From NCBI GenBank assembly GCA_963774075.1, contig CAVZDP010000005.1, forward strand, positions 496,001-560,000: a stretch of 64,000 bases of DNA, given 5' to 3'. Made by a program: the position numbers and the translations under genes. The notes below the pieces were generated by a model. It searched no databases and had not been told where the DNA came from. It was given only the letters and a program-made list of their open reading frames with translations. The stretch is from JBBQNR01 sp963774075 (lineage in GTDB: Bacteria > Actinomycetota > Thermoleophilia > Solirubrobacterales > JBBDJG01). Shown here in pieces: positions 1 through 9,633 of the stretch (positions are counted from its first letter, which is position 1; each line of letters starts with the position of its first letter).

Positions 1-463
1 GCGCGGCACGTTCGTGGTGAGCAAGGCCTGCATCCCGCATCTCCTGCGCGCGGGGAACCCGCACGTGCTGACGCTCTCGCCGCCGCTCGGCCTCGACCCG
101 AAGTGGTTCAAGGGCCACGTCGCCTACACGATGGCCAAGTACGGGATGAGCATGTGCACGCTCGGGATGGCGGAGGAGTTCCGCGAGCAGGGCATCGCCT
201 TCAACTCGCTGTGGCCGCGTACGATCATCGCCACCGCGGCCGTCCAGAACCTGCTCGGCGGCGATGAGGCGATGACGCGCTCGCGCAGCCCCGAGCTGGT
301 CGCCGACGCGGCTCACGCGATCGTCAGTCGGCCGAGTCGCGATGCGACGGGCAACTTCTACCTCGCGGAGGACGTGCTCGCCGAGGAGGGGATCACGGAC
401 TTCAGCCGCTACGCGTACGGCGGAGCCGAGGCCGACCTGATCCCGGACCTGTTCGTGGACTGA
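1..463 (+). CDS. SDR-family oxidoreductase, C-terminal part (HSDL2-like)
   Basis: The open frame enters from outside the window, so only about 154 C-terminal residues are visible. A YTMAK segment supplies the Tyr and Lys of the YxxxK active site of NAD(P)-dependent short-chain dehydrogenases. It is followed by the usual helix and a WPRT proline loop after the active site. The tail, with SRDATGNFYLAED and a final DLFVD, resembles the hydroxysteroid-dehydrogenase-like-2 branch of the family; that subfamily assignment is my inference. The cofactor-binding N-terminus lies upstream and cannot be judged. The substrate is unknown. Confidence 0.85.
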   Translation, partial: RGTFVVSKACIPHLLRAGNPHVLTLSPPLGLDPKWFKGHVAYTMAKYGMSMCTLGMAEEFREQGIAFNSLWPRTIIATAAVQNLLGGDEAMTRSRSPELVADAAHAIVSRPSRDATGNFYLAEDVLAEEGITDFSRYAYGGAEADLIPDLFVD

Positions 464-484
464 GCGCCGCTCGTCGCGAGGCGC

Positions 485-1069
485 TTACTGGCTCGAGACG
501 TCTTCCAGGTCGACGACGAAGATGAGAGGGGTGTCCGGTGGGATGTCGGGCGGGAAGCCCTGCGCTCCGTACGCGAGCTCGGCCGGGATGATCAGCTTGC
601 GCCGGCCACCGGGCTTCATGCCGACGACGCCCTGATCCCAGCCGGGGATGACCTGGCCGGCGCCGAGCGGGAACTCGAACGGGTCACCGCGGCGCTTGCC
701 GTTCCACGAAGCGTCGAACTCGCTCCCATCGTCGAAGAGGACGCCCACGTACTGCACGGCAACCGTATCGCCGCTCTTGGCCGCCGTGCCCTTGCCGACG
801 ATCAGATCCTGGACCACGAGCTCCTCGGGAGGGTCGCCTTTGCCCTTCGCCACCGTGGGCTTGCGGTCGGGGTTCGCTTCACCGGCGGCGGGCTTCACCC
901 TCTCGGCGCTCGGAGCGCCGCCAGAGTCTGCCGGCGGGATCGTCTCGGTCTGCTCGGTCGCCTGGGTCGTGGCCGCTTCGGTCGTGCTCTTCTCGTCGCC
1001 GCCGCACGCCGCCATGGCGATTGCGACAAGGGCGACGGCTGCCAGGAGACTGATCCTGAGGCGGGTCAT
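485..1069 (-). CDS. FKBP-type peptidyl-prolyl isomerase lipoprotein
   Basis: This 194-residue protein catalyses cis-trans isomerisation of proline bonds, probably outside the membrane. I chose the ATG that starts with MTRLRISLL because it gives a clean lipoprotein signal peptide whose lipobox ends at Cys22 (MAACGG). A low-complexity Thr/Glu/Pro-rich linker follows to about residue 85. The C-terminal 110 residues form an FKBP domain, with GSEFDASW, FPLGAGQVIPGWDQG, PAELAYGAQG and the closing FVVDLEDV all recognisable. The frame stays open upstream, but that part lacks a signal sequence and overlaps the start region of the divergent recQ. A role in folding exported proteins is inferred from the lipoprotein signal. 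Confidence 0.92.
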   Translation of the reverse strand: MTRLRISLLAAVALVAIAMAACGGDEKSTTEAATTQATEQTETIPPADSGGAPSAERVKPAAGEANPDRKPTVAKGKGDPPEELVVQDLIVGKGTAAKSGDTVAVQYVGVLFDDGSEFDASWNGKRRGDPFEFPLGAGQVIPGWDQGVVGMKPGGRRKLIIPAELAYGAQGFPPDIPPDTPLIFVVDLEDVSSQ

Positions 1070-1152
1070 GAGGGATGGAAGAGTAGCGGGGCGGCTTTGA
1101 GTCGGTGGCGGGGAGACCCAGCCGGTCCTGCGCCGCGCGTAGGCTAGGCGGC

Positions 1153-3129
<1,977 letters not shown>

Positions 3130-3130
3130 A

Positions 3131-3451
3131 TTACTTTTCGGCGGTCCGCACGAAGATGCTGCGATCGCGGCGCGTCCCGCGCCATGGGCCGGGCACCAGG
3201 TCGAGTATGAGGTTCACGAGCCAGACGATCAGCGTCGCCAGGACGAGCGGCGCGAATCCTTCGATCTCGAATCCGTCGACGACCGCTTCCGTGATCAACA
3301 ACATCAGCGCCGCGACGAAGAACCATGCGACTCCGAGCGTGATAGCCGCGAGCGGAAGTGTCAGAAGCTTCAGGATCGGCTTGAGGAACGTGTTCAAGAC
3401 ACCGAACAGCGCGGCGGCTGCCACGAGCTCCCCGGCTCCGTCTGCGGTCAC
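3131..3451 (-). CDS. Phage-holin-like (PF04020-type) small membrane protein
   Basis: This is an integral membrane protein with three or four hydrophobic helices and the conserved pattern FGVLNTFLKPILKLLTLPLAAITLG, typical of the Phage_holin_4_2 family found widely on bacterial chromosomes. The function is unknown, and 'holin' is only the family name. The listed start is a GTG, but family members begin about 28 residues earlier. The in-frame upstream codons do encode a matching first helix (WRFEQLALSWAANAITLG), yet no ATG, GTG or TTG lies between the preceding in-frame stop and this GTG. The true start may therefore be a rare codon (ATC at 3532 or CTG at 3514). It follows the CYTH gene in the same frame. 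Confidence 0.75.
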   Translation of the reverse strand: MTADGAGELVAAAALFGVLNTFLKPILKLLTLPLAAITLGVAWFFVAALMLLITEAVVDGFEIEGFAPLVLATLIVWLVNLILDLVPGPWRGTRRDRSIFVRTAEK

Positions 3452-3535
3452 CTTCTCCAGTGCGATGGTGGCGACACCGAGCGTGATCGCGTTCGCCGCC
3501 CAGGAGAGCGCCAGCTGCTCGAAGCGCCAGATGGC

Positions 3536-4363
3536 CTACCGCCCGGTCGCCCGGTGTCGTCGAGCCGGTCGACTGATCGCAAGCCGCCGCGAAAAGAATT
3601 CGAGCGCCTTGAGCGTCTTCGTCTGCTGCTTGCCGGAGAGATCCACGTCTCGCTGGGCGAGGAAGGCTCGCGTCTCGGCGGCGACCTGGAACGCCTCTGC
3701 CGCTGCACACTTTGTGGATAGCTCGAGCACCCGCGAGTAGTCCGGATACTGCCAAAGCTCGGCGACCAGCTTGCGGTCGTGGCCCTTGGGCGAGAACCTC
3801 AGCTTGAGGACGACGATCGGGCCGAGGATCGAGAGGTCGTCGAGCGCCAAGCCGTCCGGTGCGTGCTCGGCGAAGAACGCTCGCTGCTCTTTCGAGAACA
3901 ACTTGCGTGGCGGTCGCTTGCCCGCCACCACTTCCTGGACATCCGTCGTCCCGAGTCTTCCTTTCAGGGATCCTGAGCAGACGTATCCGCCCGGCATCGC
4001 GTCGACCTCGACGCCGAAGCTCGGTGACTTTCGGAGCTCGGCCGGTAGCTCGCTCGGCACGACCGGACGAAGCTTCACGACCGAGTCGTCTCCTTTGCGC
4101 TGGACGCGGCGGGCGCGGACGGCGACACCGCGCTCGTTCAACGCCAGATCCGGCGTGTCGAAGAAGTACACCTGACGGATCTGGGCATCCAGCGGGTCCA
4201 TCCCGAGGGCTGTAACCGCCGAGCGGTGGTCGGACTCGGGAACGGTCAACTTCAACTCGACGCTGTCGGCCCCCTTCATCAATCCGAGGAGCTCGATCAG
4301 GTCTTGGTCGGACAGCGCTCGGGGCGTCGTCTTGGTGGTTGCCGTCGCTGCGTCCTGGGTCAC
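3536..4363 (-). CDS. CYTH domain protein
   Basis: This 275-residue protein belongs to the CYTH (CyaB/thiamine triphosphatase) superfamily, whose members bind or hydrolyse polyphosphorylated substrates with divalent metals in a tunnel fold. SVELKLTV near residue 35 matches the N-terminal ExExK-type strand, although the first Glu is replaced by Ser. YFFDTPDLAL and GVAVRARR match the next strands, and VVLKLRF occurs later. The last 40 residues are basic and may be disordered. The gene lies immediately upstream of the holin-like gene on the same strand. I infer cytoplasmic phosphate chemistry but cannot name a substrate. Confidence 0.8.
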   Translation of the reverse strand: MTQDAATATTKTTPRALSDQDLIELLGLMKGADSVELKLTVPESDHRSAVTALGMDPLDAQIRQVYFFDTPDLALNERGVAVRARRVQRKGDDSVVKLRPVVPSELPAELRKSPSFGVEVDAMPGGYVCSGSLKGRLGTTDVQEVVAGKRPPRKLFSKEQRAFFAEHAPDGLALDDLSILGPIVVLKLRFSPKGHDRKLVAELWQYPDYSRVLELSTKCAAAEAFQVAAETRAFLAQRDVDLSGKQQTKTLKALEFFSRRLAISRPARRHRATGR

Positions 4364-4535
4364 TTGAAAATCTCTCCCTTGACAACGGGGGTTCGCTCGG
4401 CCGCCGACCCTGGCTCGCTCAGCCTCCCAGAACGGTGCTGCTAAGGCAACGATGCCGGCATCCGGAACCGTTCATGCACGGCTGGCTCTGCTTGTAGGTA
4501 GCATCGCTTGCCCAGTGGCGAAGCGGCTCCAAACC

Positions 4536-5582
4536 ATGCGTCGGCGGGTCCTCACGATCTCGGCCGTCTGGCTCGCGTTCGTCCTCTATGTGGTGCTCCT
4601 GCCCGTGATTGCGGTGACCGCGCTGGTCCTCGGGGCGGTTCGGCGCGACCGCTGGGCGCTCGGGCGGTTCTTCGCCATGATCGGGGTCTACCTGACCTCG
4701 GAGGTCGTGGGCATGACCATCGCCTTCTTCATGTGGCTGGGGAGCGGCGCATTCCTCGGCCTCGGGCGTGAGCGCCAGCGCCGCTGGTACATCACCTTGC
4801 AGCGCTGGTGGACGGGGACGCTGTTCTGGGGCATCCGGACGTGCTTCTCCGTGAAGGTGGAGGTGGAGCAGTGGCCGGCCGGCCTCGGCGAGCGCCAGCT
4901 CTTGGTCTTCCTTCGCCACGCGAGCATCCTCGACACGCTGCTCGCGGCCGCGCTGATCGCCAACCCGCTTCGGATGCACCTTCTCTACGTCTTCAAGAAG
5001 GAGCTGCGGTGGGATCCGTGCCTCGACATCGCGGGCGGTCGCCTCGGCGGCCACTTCGCCTCCCGCGATGCGGGTGAAAGCGAGCAGGAGGTGCGCACGC
5101 TTGGTGGGCTCGCCGCGAACCTCCGGCCGCGCGAAGGCGTGATCATCTACCCGGAGGGGACGCGCTGGACACCGGCGAAGCAGAAGCGCGTGCTGGAGCG
5201 CATCGCCAACTCCGGGGACGAGCGCCTGGTCCAGCTGGCATCGGAGCTCCAGCGCCTGCTGCCTCCGCGCCTCGGTGGTCCGTTCGCGCTGATCGACGGG
5301 GCGCCCGCCAGCGACGTGGTGTTCATCGCGCACGAAGGGTTCGAGGGGGTGCTGAGGCCGCGCGACGTGATGCGTGGGTCAATCGTCGGAAAGACGATCA
5401 GGGTGAAGGCGTGGAAGGTCATGGCCGGCGACGTGCCGACGACTCGCGACGAGCAGATCGAGTGGCTCTACGGGCACTGGAGCGAGATAGACGCCTGGCT
5501 CGTGCGTGGGCCCGAGCGGGCCGACACCGTCCCTCCCGTGTCAGCGTTCGCGACCAAGGAACGCGCGCCGACGGCGCACTGA
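4536..5582 (+). CDS. 1-acylglycerol-3-phosphate acyltransferase-like membrane protein (PlsC family)
   Basis: This acyltransferase probably transfers a fatty acyl chain to a lysophospholipid or related acceptor at the membrane. RHASILDT supplies the HX4D catalytic motif, and YPEGTR supplies the acyl-acceptor-binding motif III. Two hydrophobic helices precede the catalytic domain (LTISAVWLAFVLYVVLLPV and the segment around IGVYLTSEVVGMTIAFF). At about 348 residues it is longer than minimal PlsC proteins because of this N-terminal membrane part. I used the ATG of MRRRVL; a GTG at 4515 and an ATG at 4452 are in frame, and none has a strong ribosome site. It reads divergently from the CYTH gene. 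Confidence 0.85.
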   Translation: MRRRVLTISAVWLAFVLYVVLLPVIAVTALVLGAVRRDRWALGRFFAMIGVYLTSEVVGMTIAFFMWLGSGAFLGLGRERQRRWYITLQRWWTGTLFWGIRTCFSVKVEVEQWPAGLGERQLLVFLRHASILDTLLAAALIANPLRMHLLYVFKKELRWDPCLDIAGGRLGGHFASRDAGESEQEVRTLGGLAANLRPREGVIIYPEGTRWTPAKQKRVLERIANSGDERLVQLASELQRLLPPRLGGPFALIDGAPASDVVFIAHEGFEGVLRPRDVMRGSIVGKTIRVKAWKVMAGDVPTTRDEQIEWLYGHWSEIDAWLVRGPERADTVPPVSAFATKERAPTAH

Positions 5583-5596
5583 GCTGCTGGCGCTGA

Positions 5597-6232
5597 CTAC
5601 TCTTCGCGCGGGGGCGGCTGGAAGACGATCCGCTTGAGCTCGCCAACGGACTTGCCGCCGATTCGGACCGCCGTCTGGAAGCCCTCCGCCCCCAACTCGC
5701 CGGTATCCAAACGGCGGCGCAACTCGTTCAAGCTCGCGTGGTCGTCCTCTCTCACGTCGTCCCTGGCAGCTTCGAGCAGGATCAGGTGCCGTGGGCGCTT
5801 GAAGCGAGCGGCCATGCGCACGTAGCGCTCGCGCTCGTCGGCCCCGAGTCCCTCCGCCGCGATGGTCACGGTCTCGTTCGCCTCCAACCGCTTGAGGACC
5901 GCGGCGTCCATGATCTCCGGCGCACGAGCGGCGACGTCTTCAGCGGCGACGCGCCCCTCGAGCAGGGCGCGAACCTTGTCGAGCGACAGCAGGAAGCGAC
6001 TGTCGATCAGGCGCTCGGCGAAGCGGTCGCGCTCGGCCGCAGACCCGGAGACGATCACGACCAGGCTCCCGGGTGAGTAGCGCAGGTGATCGGAGGGAGT
6101 GAGCACGCGGCAGCGGGCAGAGATGTTGGGAGGCCGCGGGGGGGCGCCGTCGCGGCGCGGTCGATCCGACGACCATCCGCCGCGCTCGTCGTCGCCGATC
6201 TTCACGCTCCGGGGAGCAGGCTGATCTGCCAT
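5597..6232 (-). CDS. P-loop-kinase-like protein with degenerate Walker A
   Basis: This is a cytoplasmic protein of about 211 residues. The layout resembles AAA_33 or polynucleotide-kinase-type P-loop proteins: a beta strand (LVVIVSG), a turn where the Walker A lysine should be, a helix, an ARAPEIMDAAVLKRL helix and a strand-loop TVTIAAEGLGADERERY. The loop reads SGSAAERDRF rather than GxxxxGKS, so the nucleotide-binding Lys and Ser are absent. The first 50 residues look disordered and contain many Arg and Pro. The ATG was chosen over an upstream TTG. I cannot assign a function; it may be a catalytically dead family member. Confidence 0.6.
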   Translation of the reverse strand: MADQPAPRSVKIGDDERGGWSSDRPRRDGAPPRPPNISARCRVLTPSDHLRYSPGSLVVIVSGSAAERDRFAERLIDSRFLLSLDKVRALLEGRVAAEDVAARAPEIMDAAVLKRLEANETVTIAAEGLGADERERYVRMAARFKRPRHLILLEAARDDVREDDHASLNELRRRLDTGELGAEGFQTAVRIGGKSVGELKRIVFQPPPREE

Positions 6233-6302
6233 ACCCACATCCTGACCCAACCTGCCGACGTATGGGTTCAGTTCGCGCTAGACCACTGGTGGCCTGTCCC
6301 AT

Positions 6303-6434
6303 AACGTTCGACCGGAAATGGCGGCTTCGGATCGTCGCCATGCGGCGTCCTCAGGCGCCCCGATAGCGCTGCTATCCGGGCTTCCTGCGTCCTTGCCTGG
6401 CGCCGCCCGAACCTCGCCATTTCCTGGCCAACGT
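6303..6434. repeat. Long imperfect inverted repeat (structured or MITE-like element)
   Basis: GGAAATGGCG at 6314-6323 is answered by CGCCATTTCC at 6415-6424. The arms continue inward (GCTTCGG against CCGAACC, one mismatch) and outward (CGTT against AACG). Between the arms sits a second hairpin in which GATAGC and GCTATC pair around GCT. The element fills most of the gap between the GFA-like gene and the P-loop-like gene, so it would be transcribed on the minus strand as part of an untranslated region. It could be a structured RNA, a small non-autonomous mobile element or a cruciform site. Confidence 0.5.
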
Positions 6435-6448
6435 CATGAGACCGACCA

Positions 6449-6862
6449 CTAGGCGCCGGCGCCACGCTCGAGGCGCGGCCGGCCCTCGACGGGCTGAACC
6501 CACGCCTGTGCCGAGCCGCCCCAGACCTCGACCTGCGGCGAGAGCCAGCTCGGGTCGTCGAGCGTGCCGGCCTTGATCACTACCACGCCCGGAAGCCCGC
6601 CGGACTCCGTGACCACCGGCGACCCGCAGGCCTGGCAGAACCGCCTCTCAACCTCCCGCCCGTGGTCGTCGCCGACCGTCACGTGTGTCCCCAGCTCCCC
6701 TCGCAGCTCGAAAGCCGCGGCAGGCACGCCGACGACGATCGAGAATGCGCTACCCGTCTGGCGCTGGCAGTCCCGGCAATGGCATACCGCCGTGAACACG
6801 GGCTCTCCCTCGCATGAGTAGGTCACCGCCCCACAGAGGCACCGGCCGTCGAGCTTCCCCAT
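6449..6862 (-). CDS. GFA-family (glutathione-dependent formaldehyde-activating-like) protein
   Basis: This 137-residue zinc protein shows the family cysteine pattern: GRCLCGAVTY near the N-terminus, CHCRDCQRQTGSAF in the middle, and RRFCQACGSPV further on. These coordinate two zincs in the known fold. Family members are annotated as glutathione-dependent formaldehyde-activating enzymes, but the activity of most is unproven, and an actinobacterium would probably lack glutathione. The ATG of MGKLDG fits the family length. The gene is divergent from the MaoC gene with about 33 bp between start codons, leaving room for only compact promoters. Confidence 0.9.
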   Translation of the reverse strand: MGKLDGRCLCGAVTYSCEGEPVFTAVCHCRDCQRQTGSAFSIVVGVPAAAFELRGELGTHVTVGDDHGREVERRFCQACGSPVVTESGGLPGVVVIKAGTLDDPSWLSPQVEVWGGSAQAWVQPVEGRPRLERGAGA

Positions 6863-6895
6863 GTGGTCCACCCTACTCGGATAAGCTCGATCATC

Positions 6896-7363
6896 GTGGC
6901 GGTGGCTGAAGCTCACGGGATCGAGGGCATCAAGGACCTGATCGGGAAGGAGATCGGGCCCGGAGAGTGGCGCGAGGTGCGCCAGGAGGACATCGACGCC
7001 TTTGCCGATTTCTCCGGCGACCACCAGTGGATCCACGTGGACGTGGAGCGCGCCAAGAAGGAGAGTCCGTTCGGCACCACGGTCGCGCACGGCAATCTGA
7101 CGCTCTCGATGATCGACGGGTTCCGTCTGGACCTGATCTCCTCGAGCGGGTTCGCGCTCGGCGTCAACTACGGCTGGAACAAGGTCCGCTTCCCGGCGCC
7201 GGTCCCGGCGGGCAGCCGCGTGCGGGCGAAGGCCGAGGTCGTGTCGGTCGACGAGGTCGGCGGCGGCTGGTGGCAGGTGGTCACGCGCTTCACGCTCGAG
7301 GTCGAGGGCTCCGACAAGCCCTGCTGCGTCGGCGACAGCGTCGGCCGCGCGCTCGTCGCCTGA
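6896..7363 (+). CDS. MaoC-family (R)-hydratase / dehydratase
   Basis: This 155-residue hot-dog-fold protein probably hydrates an enoyl-CoA. The family motif is complete: DFSGDHQWIHVD carries the catalytic Asp and His, followed by GTTVAHGNLTLSM and YGWNKVRFPAPVPAGSRVR. The length equals that of the usual single-domain MaoC/NodN hydratases. I start at a GTG (MAVAEAHG); another GTG two codons later is possible. It is divergent from the GFA gene and convergent with the amine oxidase gene. The CoA substrate cannot be read from the sequence. Confidence 0.9.
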   Translation: MAVAEAHGIEGIKDLIGKEIGPGEWREVRQEDIDAFADFSGDHQWIHVDVERAKKESPFGTTVAHGNLTLSMIDGFRLDLISSSGFALGVNYGWNKVRFPAPVPAGSRVRAKAEVVSVDEVGGGWWQVVTRFTLEVEGSDKPCCVGDSVGRALVA

Positions 7364-7387
7364 CTTACGCCGTCGCTACTCCCGAAA

Positions 7388-8776
7388 TCAGGACGGCGAG
7401 CCTGCGGTCACCGCGGGCGATGCGCTGCCGATCTCTGTGAGCACCTCACCCGCGACCCTCTGCCCCGCCTCGATGCCGCCCTCCATGTAGCCGATCCACT
7501 CGCGGGCGGTCTCCGTGCCCGCCCAGTGGATGCGGCCGACCGGCTGGCGCAGCGCGTCTCCAACGGTCGAGAGGGTCTCGGGGCCCGTGACACCGACGGG
7601 GCCGCCCCGGCTCCAGTCCTCGTCGTGCCAGTTGAAATCCCGGTACTCGGTGGGGTGAGCGGCATCGTGGCCGAGCATCGCCACCAGCGCTCGAATGACG
7701 GCGTCGCGCCTCTCCCCGGGCGGGCGCCGGCCGAGCTCGAGCGCCGCGCGGCCGGTGATGAACGCCATCAAAGTGCCCTGACCGCTGTCACCGCTGACGT
7801 CGACCACCATCTGCACCGGCGGCGAGTCGCGATAGCCGAGGCCCGAAAGACCTCGCTCTCGCCACCACGGTCGCTCGTAGGTCGCGATCCCTTTCATGTA
7901 CGCGCCCATGAACATCCGCTGCGCGAGCGCGTCGCGCGCCAGGGGAAGCGACGGCGAGTAATGGATGCGCGCAGCGACGGCAGGAGCGACCGCGATCACC
8001 ACCCGCTCGGCCTCGAACGAGCCTTGGGGAGTGCGCACGACCACCGTCGTGTCATCTTGCGACACCTCCTGTACCGGCGCCTCGAGCACGACGCTGTCCC
8101 CCAGCTCCTTGGCGAGACCGACGCAGATCTGCTGCGAGCCGCCGATGAAGTGGTCCTGCTGCGCTCCCCCCTCGAACTCCGTCAGCGCCACCCAACCGCC
8201 GGCCGCCTGCATGTAGGAGAGGAAGTAGAGGAGAGAGAGCTCGGCGGGCTCGGCCCCGAAGACGAGCTCGGTGCTGAGGTCGAGGACCATGCGCGCGCCG
8301 TGGGTCCTCAGCCGCCTCTGCGCCCATTGCCCGAGTGAGATCCTGTCCCACTCGCGCGCCTTCGCGGTCAACGCTCCCGAGAGCGGCAGCCGCTTTCGCA
8401 TCGCCTCGAGTCGCCAGATCCCGATCTGCAGGTCGATCAGCGCCAGCGGCGAGAGCCTTGGGATCGTCCCCTTGAACGTCGAGCGCCGCCCGCGATAGAC
8501 GAGCACGTTCTGTCCGTCGAGGTGCTGCGGCTCGGTCGCGATTCCGAGCTCCCGCGCGAGAGCGGCGAGCCGCCCCTGTCCAGGTCCGATCCAGTGGGCG
8601 CCGAGGTCGACCGGATCCGCCCCGATCTGGACCGTGTACATCTTGCCGCCGACGCGGCCGCGAGCCTCGAGCAGCGTCACCGAAACGCCGGCGCGTTGCA
8701 GCTCGCGTGAGGCCGTCAACCCGCTGATGCCCGCGCCGACGACGATCGCGCTCGCCCGCTGCCCGGTGCTCGTCAT
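7388..8776 (-). CDS. Flavin-containing amine oxidase (monoamine oxidase-like)
   Basis: This 462-residue FAD enzyme probably oxidises an amine. The dinucleotide-binding motif VVGAGISGLTASREL starts at about residue 11, followed by LLEARGRVGGKMY and the substrate-domain segment DLGAHWIGPGQ. The C-terminal motif IHWAGTETAREWIGYMEGG contacts FAD in this family and helps to bring in the substrate. The start codon overlaps the stop of the upstream short-chain dehydrogenase by four bases (ATGA), so the two are probably translated together. The covalent-FAD cysteine of mitochondrial MAO is not evident. The substrate is unknown. Confidence 0.9.
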   Translation of the reverse strand: MTSTGQRASAIVVGAGISGLTASRELQRAGVSVTLLEARGRVGGKMYTVQIGADPVDLGAHWIGPGQGRLAALARELGIATEPQHLDGQNVLVYRGRRSTFKGTIPRLSPLALIDLQIGIWRLEAMRKRLPLSGALTAKAREWDRISLGQWAQRRLRTHGARMVLDLSTELVFGAEPAELSLLYFLSYMQAAGGWVALTEFEGGAQQDHFIGGSQQICVGLAKELGDSVVLEAPVQEVSQDDTTVVVRTPQGSFEAERVVIAVAPAVAARIHYSPSLPLARDALAQRMFMGAYMKGIATYERPWWRERGLSGLGYRDSPPVQMVVDVSGDSGQGTLMAFITGRAALELGRRPPGERRDAVIRALVAMLGHDAAHPTEYRDFNWHDEDWSRGGPVGVTGPETLSTVGDALRQPVGRIHWAGTETAREWIGYMEGGIEAGQRVAGEVLTEIGSASPAVTAGSPS

Positions 8777-9582
8777 GTCGGCTGCGCCCCGGTCTCCGCC
8801 TCCTGCGCATCGGCGCCCGTCGATGGCGTCATCGCCGCCGGACCGCCGCGAAGCGCACGCCGGACGAGGCCTGGAGCGAGCGTGCGCAGCGCGGCCACAA
8901 CCCGGTATCCGCGTGGAACGAAGCGCTCGGCCTTGCCGCCCGGTCCCGCTTCGAGGATCGCGCCGGCCACCTTCTCGGGCGTCGAGACCATCCAGCGGGT
9001 GCGCGGGTTGTCGAGCAGCTCCCGCTGGGGAAAGCCCTCCGTGGCGATGTAGCCGGGCAGCACGATGCCGACGTGCACCCCGTGCAGGCGCTCCTCCAGG
9101 TGAAGCGCGTCGCTCCAGCCGGAAAGCGCGAACTTGCTCGCCGAATAGCCGCCAGAGTTTCCTCGCGCGACTCGGCCTGCCGTGCTCGCAACGTTGACGA
9201 TCGAGCTCGGCGCAGAGCTTCGAAGCAGTGGCAGCAGCGCCTCGGTCAAGCGCGCCGTGGCGTCGAAGTTCAAGGCCATGTGCCGGCGGACGTTCTCCCA
9301 GCCCGCCTCGCCGAACCGGCCGCGCCAGGCCGATCCTGCGTTGTTGACGAGCAGGTCCAGGCGCCCGTGCTCCTGCTCGACGGTGCGGGCGATGAGCCCG
9401 GGCGCCTCCTGATCGAGCAGGTCGGCCGCGATCACGGTCGCTCCGCCAAGCTCATCGGCGAGCGCGCGCAGCCGCTCTTCGCGCCGGGCGACGAGCACGA
9501 GGCGGGCGCCCGGCTCGCGGGCGATGCGTCGGGCGGTCGCTTCCCCGATTCCGCTCGAGGCGCCGGTGACGAGGGCGATCAT
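8773..9582 (-). CDS. Short-chain dehydrogenase/reductase
   Basis: This 269-residue NAD(P)-dependent oxidoreductase has the classical TGASSGIGEA cofactor motif at residues 6-15 and the NNAG motif in LLVNNAGSAWRG. Ser of the NVASTAGRVA segment and YSASK supply the catalytic residues. The basic residues after strand 2 (VARREER) suggest NADP preference. The last 45 residues, after RGYRVVAALRTLAPG, resemble the C-terminus of long membrane-associated members of the family. It forms a two-gene operon with the downstream amine oxidase (four-base overlap). The substrate is unknown. Confidence 0.9.
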   Translation of the reverse strand: MIALVTGASSGIGEATARRIAREPGARLVLVARREERLRALADELGGATVIAADLLDQEAPGLIARTVEQEHGRLDLLVNNAGSAWRGRFGEAGWENVRRHMALNFDATARLTEALLPLLRSSAPSSIVNVASTAGRVARGNSGGYSASKFALSGWSDALHLEERLHGVHVGIVLPGYIATEGFPQRELLDNPRTRWMVSTPEKVAGAILEAGPGGKAERFVPRGYRVVAALRTLAPGLVRRALRGGPAAMTPSTGADAQEAETGAQPT

Positions 9583-9633
9583 GGCGGCGAATGCTATGGC
9601 CTCGCCGCCATGCCGGGCTCTATGACCGCAGGG

